From Trichostrongylus colubriformis (lineage: Eukaryota > Nematoda > Chromadorea > Rhabditida > Trichostrongylidae): a DNA stretch of 64,000 nucleotides. This document shows, piece after piece, positions 38,936 through 51,615 of this stretch. The notes below the pieces were generated by a model that made no database searches, had not been told where the DNA came from, and worked only from the letters and a program-made list of their open reading frames with translations. Both the position numbers and the translations under genes were made by a program. Where the stretch lies: NCBI GenBank assembly GCA_963978905.1, contig OZ022258.1, forward strand, positions 30,384,716 through 30,448,715. The letters are read 5' to 3'. How positions within the stretch are numbered: position 1 is the first letter of the stretch; each line of letters starts with the position of its first letter.

Positions 38936-40520
38936 ATAAACAAGGAGTTTGGTGTGTTTGTACTATTGTCTGTCCGTTCGATTCTCCGTTTTACCAGTAA
39001 GACAAGTGGGGAGGTCAGGTCAAGTTCGGGTCGGGTGGGCATGGTCAAGATGATCAGAGCGGACATGGGCAATGCCTGACTCCGCCCGCAGTAGGCGGGG
39101 CGTTCGCTGCATTGTCTTCAGATCAACGCTAAAATTCTTTCATCTCAAAATTCCACGGGCAGCGGGAGAAGGTGAACCAAGATGAGATCCGAGTACATGT
39201 AGCAGTTAAGGGAAGCCCACCTTTAACGGGCGGAGCGTGCTCCAAGCGGCCGGTGCTTACTGCAACTGTTCATAACCCAGCTCCAGAGCAGTCTAGAGAC
39301 TGAGGAAAAATCGCTGGAGATCAGCGAGATCTGAGCTGTTTCCAGTATATTTGAAGTGAGGGAAGACCCACCCACCCACAGTGGGCGGTGCAAGCAACCG
39401 AAATCGTGTTCACTCATGAAAAATCATATTCTTCTCTAGAGCGGTCCAGGGACGGGGTAAAAACCAAAATGTGTAACAGCCCAAGTGGCAAAAATAATGC
39501 CAAATGATCACGTTAGGCGGAGCCTTCGCTACGATGTTGATTGAAAATATCAGTGTTTGTGCCGAAGGCTGGAAACGGCTTATGGACAGTTGAAATCCTA
39601 TAACATCATGCACCACCGATTGATATTGATCGGAAATATCGGTTTTTGTGCAGAAGGTGTCTTTACTGCACACTATTTTACCAGACCATGTCAGACTCCG
39701 CTCACTGTGGACACTGTGGACGGGGCCTGCGTTAAAATGTTCCATGTTCAGATGCAAAATTCTATAATTCTTTCCAAGGAGCCCATGAGTCGGGATAACA
39801 TAACCTATATACAAACCAGTAGTTGTTGTGTCTGTTAAGTTGTCTGTCTGTCCCAAGCGAAATTCTGTACTGCCTGAAAAACAAGCGGGGGAAGTCAGGT
39901 CATGTTAGGGTTGGATAGGTTTTGCTAAGAGATGAACAGGTAGCACATGGACCATGTCAGACTCCGTCCCCTGTGGGAGGGGCGTGTGTTACAATGTTCG
40001 GTGTCCAAATGCAAAATTCTATAATTCGTTCCAAGAGAGCCCAGGAGTCGGGATAAGGTGGGCCAAAATGAGTCAAGGGAGTTTGTGACTGTTGAAGAGA
40101 CCTACCGGCCCCTTCGCTGTAATTCGTTCCAAAAGAGCCAGGAGTAGCGATAAGGTAGGCCAAAATGAGTGAAGGGTCTATGTAGTAGATGAAGAATACA
40201 CGCCTTCAGTAGGCGGAGCACGCTCCACGTAGGTGGTGCTTAACGAGCTTTTATAAGTTGTCTCAGGAGCAGCCCAGAAACTGCGAAAAAAATCGATGGA
40301 GATTAGTGCTGTCTAGGCGGTGTTGCACATTATTGAGGTAGGTGGAGGCCCGCCTACAATGGGCGGAACGTGCAATCACCAATATCGTGCTCACTCATAA
40401 GAAATATAACACCGCCCGGAGCGGTCTAAAGTGCCGTAGAGAGCGGAAGTAATTCGATGCTGTTAGAGTGACAAAAATAATGTCAACTGATCACGGTAGA
40501 CGGGCCCTCATCAGGATATT
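38936..40520. repeat. Mosaic of dispersed repeat heads
   Basis: Two more copies of the AGGAGTTTGGT/TAGTTGTTGTG head (38,932 and 39,808), each followed by GTCTGTC and a GTCAGGTCA module. The phrases TCCGCCC-N-TGGG and TTCTATAATTCNTTCC recur three or four times. A satellite monomer sits at 39,540-39,660. No gene seen. Confidence 0.5.
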
Positions 40521-40524
40521 GGCT

Positions 40525-41160
40525 GAAAGTATCGGTTTTTGCGAAAGGCTGCAAACGTCTTATGACCATAGACTCAGTAAGTACCGTCATGAAAGATGAA
40601 ATCCTGGAAAATCATCAGCAAGCCACACCAATAGGTGAAGCTGTTGCAGAACTTCAATGAAGTCCTATTGGTCGACATCGATCGAAATCATAGATCTCTA
40701 TGCAAAGAGCTGAACAGGTAATGGGATCTCATTGAATGATTACAGGCGCAGAAGTTGAAAAACTGCAGCATCATGTGCTATAGGTCGTAATTGTCGGTTT
40801 TCTTACAGAGGGCCGGGCAATGAGATGGGCCACACCAGTGGATGGACATAATTGCAGAAGCTTACATTCTGTAGAGCTTATTGCATGTAGATCGATACCT
40901 ACTGCTATAATGGACCTTTGTAAAGAAGGCTGTAAATGGACTACCCCTCAGCACAAATGTAAAATCTATGTATTGATTTCCGCCAAACCACATTGCTGTG
41001 CAATTTCTTTTACATCATTTCGCCCACAGCCCGCTTCGCACCGGTGTCCCGTAACGCGATGTAGATCGCGAAGCTCACCTGTTTACATCATTTCGCCCAC
41101 AGCCCGCTTCGCACCGGTGCCCCGTAACGCGATGTAGATCGCGAAGCTCACCTGGTTCGG
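40525..41160. repeat. Dispersed repeat, copy 2
   Basis: Partner of 22,605-23,165. At its right end a 74-bp unit (TTTACATCATTTCGCCCAC through GATCGCGAAGCTCACC) is duplicated in tandem at 41,008 and 41,082; the 22.6 kb copy has it once. Confidence 0.7.
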
Positions 41161-43125
41161 CTAAGATACAGCTCCCCAAATTTTGGCCGGGTGGACGGGC
41201 CCCCGAGTAAATGTCCCGTCCCGTCGTCAGCCGCAGTTGGGAACGGGGACTGGGACGTTTACGTAACTTTCTGCTCCTACAACACGTAAAGCGGCAACCT
41301 CGTGGACCCCGCATAACAAATTTGCACCCATAAGGTAAAGCTTGAAGGATGTTGCGACCATTTGACCCCGAACATTGCGAAAAGTTTCACAATTCTCTTC
41401 GACTGGTCCTCGAATGGCTCCCTTCAAAATACCTTCATCTCATCCTTCATCCCTGCCGCACAACTTGCACGACTTCAAAACGTTCTCTTTTGTCATCAGA
41501 GGACAAGCACTTTATTTATGGTCGGCGACGCTTTCGTTTCGAAAATAAGTACTGGGTTTTGTTAGGTTTTTATTTCTTCTATTCAGAAGTTTGACCTCAA
41601 GGTTTTTTTGACCACAGGCTCTTAATTTCCTTGATGAATCGCGTGGGCACTACAGAAATAGCGGAACCTGAAGAAGCATAGGGGTCGTATGGAGGCCCCC
41701 TTTTCTGAGAGGGGGGGGGGGGGGGGGGGTCGCATTTCTCGAAAACTTTCCTCGACCCGGTGAATATGGTGGATGCTACATAGTTTCATAGCCCAGTTTT
41801 CATTGAACTTCTTCAAGGTTTTTTGTAGATGGGCGTACGTTGTCATGGAGAAGGCTGTCTTTTTCTATTAACCAGTACTGGACTCATGATCTGCAGTTTG
41901 CGAAGCATCTCGCGAGTGTCTCCCAGTACATTGCATCCGTAATAGTTTGAATTCTGGCTTCTTCGACCCTCAGAACCCAGAGTTCTGGGAGGAGGGAATC
42001 AACGATTTACCTATAAAGGGGCAGAGTGTTGTCGATAACAATGGTGAATACGTTGCTGCCTGATTGTTGTTTGTTGGAAGAAAAAATAATGAAAAGTGAT
42101 GATCGAAAAAATCCTACAAGACTTTCGGGACAACAATATATTGTACTTACGCCTAACTTGCAATAATTTGAAAATTTCAGAAGGTGATCAGATAATGCCG
42201 ATCTGATCAACTGTCGGTTCCCAAAAACCGTGCACTAAAAGCACACATGCTTCTACATTTTGAAGGAATATCAAGGAAGCTATACATGGCACTAAATTAC
42301 CAAGGCCCGAGGGGGGGGGGGCAACATTACCTATTTGGGGCGGCTTCGCATGAACTACACCGCCAGTAACTCAACATTTGGCTGGCATTTATTGTTCTCA
42401 TTGTTTGGCAGTCGGTGACGTACTAGACAAGTTTTCGATCGCATTTTCAGCTGGCTATCCATTGTGCGTGATTGAGGTTAAGCGTATCCGTGGATTGCGT
42501 ATGAAACTAGTCTCAACCGCGAATCACGTGGAATTGTGGCAAAATCACTGCACCATATAATTCCGTCAATCGATGCTATTTTTACTATGGTAGGTGCGCA
42601 CTTGCCATTTGCAGCTTCCCTTTACAAACTCTTTACAAACCTTCAGACGCCACACGTTTTTCTTGTCGCAATGCCCTTTCCCTAATCAGACGATCCCTCC
42701 TGTCTTCACAAGACTTAATGAGGTAACCCCTAAGTGATGGTGAAGACAATAGACTCAGTGTTCTTAACTATAATATAATTTGCTTTTACTCGCGTTGATA
42801 CCGCTAATGTTTTAATGGAGTGGAGCATTAATAATTTGGTTTTCGGGTTTTGGAATGTCGAACATACCTTTTCTCTCGAGAAATAATAGACTTCCATCCT
42901 TAGAGGAGCGAAGATCATTCCAAGTACCCGTATCCGGCAAATGAGATGGAATTGTCCAGTCCCTGAGGAATTCCCAACGAGCTCGGTGTTTTCGGTGACT
43001 TTGGAGGCACTCGAATGGACTTCAAACGAAAGGTGTCGAATGTATGACCCTTTATGCTATTTAATATATGGCATGTAGAATACTTTTTGCTCTTTAGTAT
43101 ACCAGAGGCAGAGCAGCCAAAAAGG
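41161..43125. other. Intergenic, no confident gene
   Basis: Contains a run of 19 G at 41,711-41,729 and another G run near 42,311. Overlapping frames at 41,349-41,594 have no motif. Confidence 0.4.
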
Positions 43126-43383
43126 TGTAGCCGCGTTCAAACTTTGCAACAGTGGCGACACGGCGACAATATGATGCACAAGCCGCGGCGGCTCCGTAGC
43201 GATGACCTCCGTTTATAAAACGCTCGACCTAGTTATAGCATTTAGTTGTGCTAGTTTGACTCTAAAGATTCGAATTCGTGAGCCCTCGCCGCGGCTGACT
43301 CGGCGCTTCCCAAACGTCGACAGCAGGTACATGGCTTCGTCGTCGTCGCCGATGGTGCTGCAAAGTATGAACGTGGCTTTTTG
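43126..43383. mobile_element. MITE, GGCCGC family
   Basis: Ends AGCCGCGTTCAAACTTTGC and GCAAAGTATGAACGTGGCT are inverted repeats. The interior shares ATAAAACGCTCGACCTA with the 26 kb element. Confidence 0.6.
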
Positions 43384-43972
43384 AGAGAGGGTGGGGCTTA
43401 AAAGTTTTTCCGCAATGCTAGACCTTGCACTTATCAGTTGCGCTATACGACATCGCTCAATTTCGTCAAATGCTGAGGTGAACTACGATCTCTTCCTAGC
43501 AGCGATAACGTTATTGCACATAAGTAAAGCAATACCAGTAAACCAACTGATGTTATTCACCGTTATACGCTCTTATCAACGAAGCAAAGTGTGTATAATA
43601 GTGAGCAACATTCCTATGTATGTCTGTAGTTTCCCGTCTGGAACTGTATGCTGCCATCGTTTCGATATATCGGTAATTTCAGAGCGTCGCTTGATCAACT
43701 ACCTACTTGCTTTTTTCCTATCGGTAGTTCTTTTCATACATGAACAAACCTTATCTCTAAACCACAACTTCTGTGGTCAGCGACAGTGCAGGCGTTGAGC
43801 ACCATTATGACCTCGCTTTATCAGTTCCAGTTGCCTTGCTTTTTTCTTGGGAATCTTTTTGGATCTTCTAGTTTAGCTTAGCTTATTATCCCATCGCTTT
43901 CAATATCACTTTCTCCTTCATCGATCCTAAATCCTTGTAAGCTGCAGGACGACAGACTGACGCTGACCATTC

Positions 43973-45977
43973 ATGAGTCCTTTACTCCTCATCGCACTCT
44001 TATCTAACACCGTACTGTGTGCCGACATTGTGGAAGGAATGGTTCGCAATGTTCTTCTTTCCATACGAGGAGTTGGAGAAAAGGTACATTTCACTCACTG
44101 CTTTTTGAAAGGGTTGCTTCAGCAATCAGTGGGAAACTGAAGAGGTTGAGATTCACCTAAGGAAGTGAACGTTGAAAACGAACTCAAATCAGTGGTGAAA
44201 AGAATAGAAACAGGAATACTGCGCCCATTTTTATTCGTATTGTTTTACTCATGTTAAATCAAAAAACAAGATAAACCATGGCTTGTGGGATGACCTTGTT
44301 CACTGCTGACTGCTGCATGTCACGAGAAAGAGACTGGCTTCGTTCCGTGCGCCTGCACAGCCATCTTGGCTGGGACCGGTAGATTGTAAAACGGGACCAT
44401 TTCAATTCTATCGACATAGATCGCAGCATTATTACATCGTTTACTGTGCGCTGTATTGTGCGCAGCTATGCAGGTAATACAGGTGGAGTTGGATGATGAT
44501 ATAGTGGAGAAATACGTGCAAAAGCACCGAGTGCGCGAAAATGGATGGATAGGTGTTTGAACCGAAACCACATGTTGAAAATGCGCTTGTGCTAAAGCGA
44601 CATGCCGAAGCTAAAGAAACCAGTAAAGAATGGAAAAAACAAAAAGAAACAAAAGATAAAGACGCGGGTACATCAGCTACCGAAATGGAGACGGCAAGCC
44701 AGTGTTCTGGTATTGCACCAGAACCAACCGCACCCTCTCTCACGAATGTATCTATAAGTTACCTCTGGCACATAATACACAGATTATGTGCACTTAATAG
44801 TCTCTTCTACACTTGAGGTGTGACTTCATTTGAGACTTAGAGTCACGCCCAGGTTCCTCTCGCCAATTGATTAGCATTCTACCACTACTACCAACTGTAT
44901 TAGCCGTTCAACAATAAACCTCCTCTACAGTCCTACACAGCCAGATCGAAGTAGAAAGACATCGCAGTACGACGAGGGAGCAACGAATGCCACTTCTAGC
45001 CGTATCAAAAGCAGAACATCATGACATGAAACAAACCAAATATGTCGCAAATTCTGCAAAAGAATAATCGAAGAACGGCATTGGTCAATCAGTCACTCAA
45101 ATCCCTCAATAAGTTACCTGGTCAATTGATAATATTCAAGCGAATGATATTGCCAGACCACTGTTCATACACTCGAGAACTCATTTAGAAACTATCGTAC
45201 TTTTGGGCGAAAAAAGATTTTACATTACAATGGCAGCACCTTGCATTTCCGCGCAAGCACCTAAGCGGGGATCGTAGCTCTTGAAAAAGGAAAGGTCTCA
45301 GGAGGGTATCTGGTTATTCTCCATGCTCGAAAACATTAAGTGACAGTTTTTGGCTATGATACAATTTCGAAGTACGAAAAATTGTGGTTTGATACTTGCG
45401 CAACACCATGTGTTTCACGCAGTACGTTTTGGGTTGAACCTTCGTAATGATTACAAATGAAGCGCAGTACGTGCGTACAACCTGAGATAGATAGAAGATC
45501 TAACAATGAGATAAGATGTATGCACAGGTTTAACATTTACTCGTTTCAATACATCCTTCCAATCTGGTCAGCAAACATACAACAAGCCAACATGAAGATC
45601 ATAATTTTGTAACATAAACGGATTTAGGTACTTAGTGAGAGCTGCGAGGCATATGCAACATTGACAGTAAAAATTATGATATCTTCAAATGTATCTTCTT
45701 AAAAGGTGCTCTCTAATATTGCTATCCCAACCTCTGAAGATTTGGTGAACACTCCAGTGATCGGATTCCAAGTAGACGACAAGTCTGCGTACGCACTGAA
45801 GTCGTTTGGAGAGGTATGCCTTCTGAACAAATTCCAGTTTTACGCCGAAAATTTCATAGCGTTCAGTTCTTGAACACCTGCCCTCCGGCACTACCACCAC
45901 CGTCATTGACAGGAACGTGGACTGTGGCATATGCCAGCAAGAAATGGCTCCAGACAACAATGATCGATCTTGACGAC
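43973..45977 (+). CDS. Candidate secreted lipocalin-like protein, first three exons
   Basis: Exon 43,973-44,083 starts MSPLLLIALLSNTVLCA, a classic signal peptide, and ends AAG|GTACAT. Exon 45,706-45,813 (after TTAAAAG) ends GAG|GTATGC. Exon 45,867-45,977 follows a 53-nt intron (acceptor GTTCAG) and ends GAC|GTATGTG. All junctions are phase 0 and the frame stays open. Exon 3 encodes NTCPPALPPPSLTGTWTVAY; the G-T-W fits the lipocalin G-x-W first-strand signature, preceded by a cysteine and prolines as in nematode lipocalin-related proteins. Later exons are uncertain; a candidate is 46,241-46,373 (LLTLGYNFCSEKLV, donor GAG|GTAGGT), but its phase does not match. An opposite-strand frame of 91 codons overlaps exons 2-3. 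Confidence 0.45.
44553..44816 (+). CDS. Charged open frame, unknown
   Basis: Eighty-seven codons with a lysine/glutamate-rich middle (KETSKEWKKQKETKDKD) and a serine/proline-rich end. It lies in the long first intron of the lipocalin-like model. It could be an exon of a separate gene or chance; no motif is recognised. Confidence 0.2.
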   Translation: MFEPKPHVENALVLKRHAEAKETSKEWKKQKETKDKDAGTSATEMETASQCSGIAPEPTAPSLTNVSISYLWHIIHRLCALNSLFYT

Positions 45978-46299
45978 GTATGTGAGCGCGATTTTTTACG
46001 CAAAAATTCGAGTTATGTGATAAGTCAGTTACGAAGAGACACTGTGGAGAAACGCGACAGAAGAATAGGAATAACTCGATAGAAAAGATGCATTAACAGA
46101 GAGCGCAGCCCTGATTTGAATCACTAGTTATTCGACACCCCATCACTAGGTTGGTCCATGAACTCCGGAGTACCACAGCTCGTTTTCTTTTTTTTATTTT
46201 CTTATTGTTTCATTCTTGTACATAATCACTGGCCTATCACAGATATCTATAACACGTCACTACTTACACTGGGGTATAATTTCTGTTCTGAAAAACTGG

Positions 46300-47223
46300 T
46301 TAGGAGTAAAATAACTGGTAACCCGTTGGCGCGAGTTCAAGGCTTCGGAGTGGACGAGGTAGGTCTCTCCACTTGAAAGTCTTGAATTTTCCCATGTTCC
46401 CTTCGCAACGTGTTTCGAGAATTGCCACGACGAGAGGAAAATGACCCTGTTTCCCTTTCAAACGATTGGAAACGGTGACACGTTGCTGACAGCAAACTTG
46501 CTCGAAGCGCTCCATCAACCAACGGCAAAGCTGTCTCAAACCCTCGTCTGCAACATCCAGTAAGACATCGGTATTGAAATCGGTATGAAAAAATAGGTAA
46601 GCGCCATTTAAATGAAACGAGAGGGGTCGGGTGAAAGAGGAATATGGCGAAGAGTGACCATTTTGAAACGAACATTCGAGATTGGAAGCGTTAATTGGTA
46701 GGGAAACCCGTATTCAATTGCGCGACGTTGTGGTCTGTACTCGCATCTCCCGCGCATCTCTTCGAACTGCAACATCACTTTTCCGAGTTGCTCGCTGAAG
46801 GAGATGTCATTTGTTGTTTCGTAAGGTGTATTTAATTTATTCATGATGATCTGAAATAAGTGGAACAAGAAACAGCAGCAATTGAGTGATAGATTGAATG
46901 GTAAAATATGCGAAAGGGTAAAAAACACTCGTAATTAAAAATATCATTGACCATACTCAGCAAGGTGTCACGTGTGCAATGCGTGCAACCTGACGTATCA
47001 CCAGTGCATTATGTGCAACCTAACGAACTGCAAGCGTCACGGTAGGTCTTACTGTAGGCCGATATGGCCCCATCCGGTGTCTTTAGTTGGCGGTTCCAGC
47101 AACTGGACGCGATTCGGGAGACTATATCAAATCAAATCAAAGTCCACCGCGCGTAATCAAAGTCCACCGCATGGACAACTCTTTGAACAGCTTACCATTT
47201 GGATGTAGGATTTCTTGAGAGAT
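46300..47223 (-). CDS. Unresolved minus-strand coding block, unknown protein
   Basis: A 28-nt exon (47,223-47,196; TTTACAG acceptor, GTAAGC donor; reads SLKKSYIQM in the best frame) joins in phase to an exon that starts at 46,850 after TTATTTCAG and reads NKLNTPYETTNDISF, QLGKVMLQFEEMRGRCEY. Further down, a 134-codon stop-free stretch contains HLNGAYLFFHTDFNTDVL and GLRQLCRWLMERFEQVCC, in another frame; the third minus frame is also open after TTGCAG at about 46,548. A + strand frame (LEFSHVPFATCFENCHDER) overlaps too. So coding potential is high, but strand and frame of the 46.3-46.7 kb part are not settled. No family recognised. Confidence 0.4.
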
Positions 47224-50200
47224 CTGTAAAGGAATAGATCTAAGGTGGTCCGGAACTTATCTAAACTTAGCCTCCCATGTTCGTTTTCACATCTGTACGC
47301 CCTTTCGCTTGAGTTATTCGAGGCATATCTGTCACACGCAACGCTTGCACTTACGACTCCCTCGTAAAAGTAAATTCTGGTCATCATTTCATTAACTCAT
47401 CTTATCTAACTTCGAACTCGAGTTTGTTCCAATTAAGGTCATCAATCTTCTTGCAAATAATCAGAATGTGCCAAGGACAAGGCCTTTGAGTTCCATCTTT
47501 CGTGCAGAACTGCCGGTTTCCTGCTTGAAACTGAGATGTAAGTTTTACTTCTCCATTGATAGAAACACCATTACCGCCCTTTGCTGTGGCCTTTCACTGA
47601 GGTTGCTTTCGATCACGTAGCTCGAACTTTCCCTCGGAGTTCCTGGTGGTCGTGCTGGGCGCTTCTGTTACTGGGGTCTTTCTTATTGACGGATCACTTG
47701 ACCGTCTCACTATGCGCACTGGTCCCCAGGTAACAGGATATTTTCTTCAAAGTACGCCATTCTGAGAAATCATGCCTACTCTCCAAGTACCCTCCATGCA
47801 TATACTGCTAGCATATTTGGACCAACAGCATTCCCATTCTTCACCTTAATTAGCACTCAACAAAATTTCTCCTCTTCTGAGGCCGTTTGAGGAGTCAGCT
47901 ATTGTGTCCTTCTGTAGACTTTCCTTGTGAAGAGAATCTACATTTAGAAACCTATGGCACACTCGCGCTACCTCCTATCCTCCTCTGCTGGCTTCTTGCT
48001 GCTTTTGACATCCTTGCTGCTTTTTACCCTTCTTACCACAAGTGTAGCATCACTCAGTATTACCAACTTCTCGGTTTCTCTGTCTTCTAACTCCTCAAAC
48101 AAGCCATCCTTTTCAGTGCTCTGATCTTACATTGGCAGCGGCTGTCTAAGTTGGTTGTGCACTGTATCTCAGCTGCTGATCTTGTTTTCTGGGTCGGACC
48201 GGTGTCTGGAACGTCAGCCTCCATTGCCGTTTCTTTGAAGTCATTCATTTTCATATTGTGTATTTTTCACCATCTGGCCTATGTTGGATGTTCTATCACG
48301 AAGGTTACTAAGAGAACCTAAGCTGAGTATCCAGTCCTTCTTCCGGCTGTACCCAGACGTTTTTTTGAGTCTTGTCCGAGATGGTTTTCTGCGTGCATGA
48401 TCGAGCTCCATTTGTCTCCATTTATTGCTGTGAATTACCTTAAAAACTTCCTTTTTGCAAAGCACGTGCCGTCCTCTGTCAGGTCGTGTGTTGTAGCCAG
48501 TTCAGATATCTTCACAGTTTGTTTACCACTTTGTTTACCCCCACTCTTTTTCTTCCGTGCACCCTTTGTGCAATTCTGCTATGTCTACCGATGTGTCTGT
48601 TTAGATCACTTGCCATGGTGGACTTATCGCCCAGTAGGCTGTGCTGATTGCTTAGTCTAGACGCAAATGGAATTCTCTTCCTTCAGTTTTGAACAAACAC
48701 GTTGCGCAAACAGCTGTAACGAACAGTTACGATTTTTCCATGCGTCCTTTTTGCGTTCGTCTCCGTCATTACTCTGAATTTCAGAAGAGAAGGAGCTGGC
48801 AGATAGTTGAAAACGCCTTTGGCCAGCCATCATAGACCATTCCACTCGTGATCCACCTTCACTTCTATGTGATTTACATAGTATATTAGTGAGCCTTTAA
48901 TCACTTCAGTTCTTATCTTCAGCACGAGATTTTGTCCTATCGGGCACTCGCCAGAAGTGTCGCTCATGGCAAAAAACTGTTTTGGCAGTTCCATGGATGT
49001 TATTCAGTTGCTCTCACTTGCAGTGATAGAAGCAAAGTGAATGGAGCACTATTGGGTTGGTAACAGGAAAACCGCTCACTGCTTTCTGTACAGAAGTTCA
49101 CAACTACAACTTAAGAAACCCATGTATATGCAGTTCGAGTGGGACTAGAGATTGAACTTCTCACGACCCATGTAATGCTCAGTGCCTTGAAAGATATTCG
49201 GATCACCTTCTGATAAGGGGGTACGTAGGATGAAGCGAAACTCCATATCTAAGCTCCTTTTTATTTCCCGCCTTACCTTTGCAGCATGATTGCCAATCAT
49301 TCAACCAGCTATTTAAAATTTTCCTCTGATTATTTTTCCATTATTTCGATAGGTGACGGAGCCATACTGTTTGGTCGAAGTTCTGATACCAAATGAGCAT
49401 CATCAACTTATGAATTCTAGCATGGGTGAAACACTGAAAATGTGGGCAAGAGGTTGAGAGAGTGAATTAGCTTATCTTTTGTATACAATGGAGCGGAAAC
49501 TTTGAATGGATTAGCCTTTATCTCTGCCCCATGGCATGTGCCACCAGCTCATAACACATCCGTGTGGTTCTGTGTCACCTTTCAGTGCAGCGACAGTCAT
49601 TTTTTTTTTGACAAAGCCGCCAAAAAGGTGTGGATATAGCCTAGATGATCCCTTCTTCAAACTTATGTAACTCTTCATCATTATTCGTGGTAATGCCTGT
49701 TCGCCATTCACTCAAAATCCCACGGCCTAACAAGGTTTTACTCGGTATACAACCCCTCCTCAATTTACCCCTCTGCCCAGTATCTGTTTGGAAAACGTGG
49801 ATGCTGGTCTTCTCCTTTGTAGGCGAGGCACAGAGACACGACACATCTGCTTGATCATCGGCTAACTGGACACAGTTTGGCTAGGGTGTCCGGCAGAACT
49901 GTCGATCTTACGGGTACCCTGAAAGTACCATTGTATGAGCTCAGCCATACGCTTGTTCTTATCCACGCACTCTTGCGGTATGAACCCACCCTCCACCGCT
50001 GATGTTCTTCCTTCCTTTTCTAAATGTTCGCGCTCATGCTCGACACTATGCTACTCGGACATCACACAACTTACCTTTTGATGCATATCATGATGACAAT
50101 AAGCAACAGATTTTTTCTGTATGGACCCCAATCGCAACTCCACACTAGTTTCTCATCTGTAGTCATGGTGGACGTATTGGGCAACGTCGGTATAAGCTCA

Positions 50201-50399
50201 AAAATTAACAAAGTTGAAGAAATTGAGTCGTTCACGTTTTTTTCCAACCTGAAAGTTAAAGGAACTGGGTCGTTCACGTGTTTTCCAAGGCATCCGAAAA
50301 GGTTGAAAAGGGAGGTCGACCCTCTACTCAGAACTGAATTGATACTGAGCGCTAGACTATACGCTCTCTTTTTCGCGTACATTGACTCTTGAGATATTG
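47224..50399. other. No confident gene; scattered exon-like pieces on minus
   Basis: Minus-strand pieces with partial coding character include 48,465-48,241 (KEVFKVIHSNKWRQMELD) and a lysine-rich stretch near 48,570-48,440 (GGKQSGKQTVKISELATT). Another is 49,844-49,641 (RTGITTNNDEELHKFEEG). None has two good splice sites or a known motif; they may be debris of an old retroelement or a decayed gene. Confidence 0.3.
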
Positions 50400-50539
50400 C
50401 ACTATGAATAACTGGGTGTGGGTCGATTCTATCGTGGCCTGGACAGCGATGCCGCGCCTGTGGGCGGAGCATGCGGCGTCGCACTTTTCGCGGCCAAGAT
50501 GGCAGGAAGCAGGCTTTGAATCAGGGGAGCAGTGAATAA

Positions 50540-50771
50540 CGGGTGTATATCGTTAGGGCAGAAACTTCGCGTGGCCGTGTTCGGCACGCGACGGGATGGT
50601 GCGAGCTATGCGCGCCCTATTGGATGGGTCTTGAAGCGATGACAGTGCTCTACGCCTCATTCTATGCGTAATCGCTTCAGGACTCAACTAATACGGCGCG
50701 CATAGCTTGCACCATCCCATCGCGTGCCGAACACGGCCATGCGACGTGTCTGTCCTAACGATATACACCCG
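50540..50771. repeat. Long imperfect hairpin
   Basis: Left arm from CGGGTGTATATCGTTAGG (50,540 to about 50,617) pairs with the right arm ending CCTAACGATATACACCCG (about 50,694-50,771), with only scattered mismatches. The loop is about 75 nt. Confidence 0.75.
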
Positions 50772-51118
50772 TGAATAACTATTGTTCAATGAGTGATGAT
50801 GTATTCTCAGAACATTGTATTTAGTCAGGTAGTGTTTTAGTATGGAGGCGGATAGGCTCTCCCATTGAAAGCGGCTGCCCAAAGAACTGTTAACGATCTC
50901 ACTTCTGTCTTGTTCAGAGCGTCTGTATAGGTCTTGAAATGGCGAAAGTACTACACAGGAAACTGATATCAACCTTCGTGAACTGACATCCATGATAACA
51001 ACTGTGGGCGACGTATTTGGTTTAGAAAACTGTCGTGTTACTCGTTGCGGTTATACTGAATGGTGTAGAGGAACGTTTTCGTCTTCAAACGACATTCAAA
51101 ACAGTAAACTCTCAAAGC

Positions 51119-51551
51119 TTAAAGGAATCGTCCACGGAAAATGAGTTTTTGTGTTACCCATATATTTATGTTGTATTTGCCTAATGTTGGCCTCATGCAA
51201 AATTTCACGCGAAAAAATGTGAATATGGCTGAGATACAGCACCACAAAGTGCGGTCCCAGTGGGCGGGGCCTCCGTGTAAAAGCCTCGTACCGCGTCCGC
51301 CGTGGTCGGAGACGCATTGTAGGAACAGAAGGTTACGTAAACAGTCCCACTCTCCGTTCCCAACGGCGGCGGAAGACGGGACGAGGCTTTTACACGGACG
51401 CCCCGCCCACTGGGACCGCACTTTGTGGTGCTGTATCTCAGCCAGATTCACATTTTTTCGCGTGAAATTTTGCGTGAGGCCAACATTAGGCAAATACAAC
51501 ATAAATATATGGGTAACACAAAAACTCATTTTCCGTGGACGATTCCTTTAA
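51119..51551. mobile_element. TTAA-flanked palindromic element
   Basis: TTAA (51,119-51,122) + AGGAATCGTCC ... GGACGATTCCT + TTAA (51,548-51,551). The arms are nearly perfect inverted repeats of about 180 bp. Both strands therefore encode a near-identical 40-residue peptide starting MSFCVTHIFMLYLPNVGL, which is an artefact. The TTAA target is that of piggyBac-type transposons; there is no transposase, so it is a non-autonomous element. A solo end lies at 34,208. Confidence 0.8.
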
Positions 51552-51615
51552 GCTCTCCATCGCCATCTGCCTCGCGCGACGCGACTCAATGGGCGTGACG
51601 ATAGAATCGACCGTC

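Larger units (their letters stand above)
50405..51615. mobile_element. Composite inverted-repeat element with nested insertions
   Basis: GGTCGATTCTATCGTGG at 50,420 is the inverted repeat of ACGATAGAATCGACC at 51,599-51,613, each near TGAATAACT. Between them lie a long hairpin (50,540-50,771) and the TTAA element (51,119-51,551). Confidence 0.45.

Noticed and set aside
43391..43798. Plus frame of 135 codons next to a MITE
   Set aside because: Composition and lack of motif or splice context do not support a gene; could be a promoter region of the lipocalin-like gene.
45685..45960. Minus-strand frame of 91 codons
   Set aside because: Overlaps two plus-strand exons that join in phase with a normal 53-nt intron; kept only as an alternative.
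51119..51551. Two 136-codon genes on opposite strands
   Set aside because: Produced by the inverted-repeat arms of the TTAA element.
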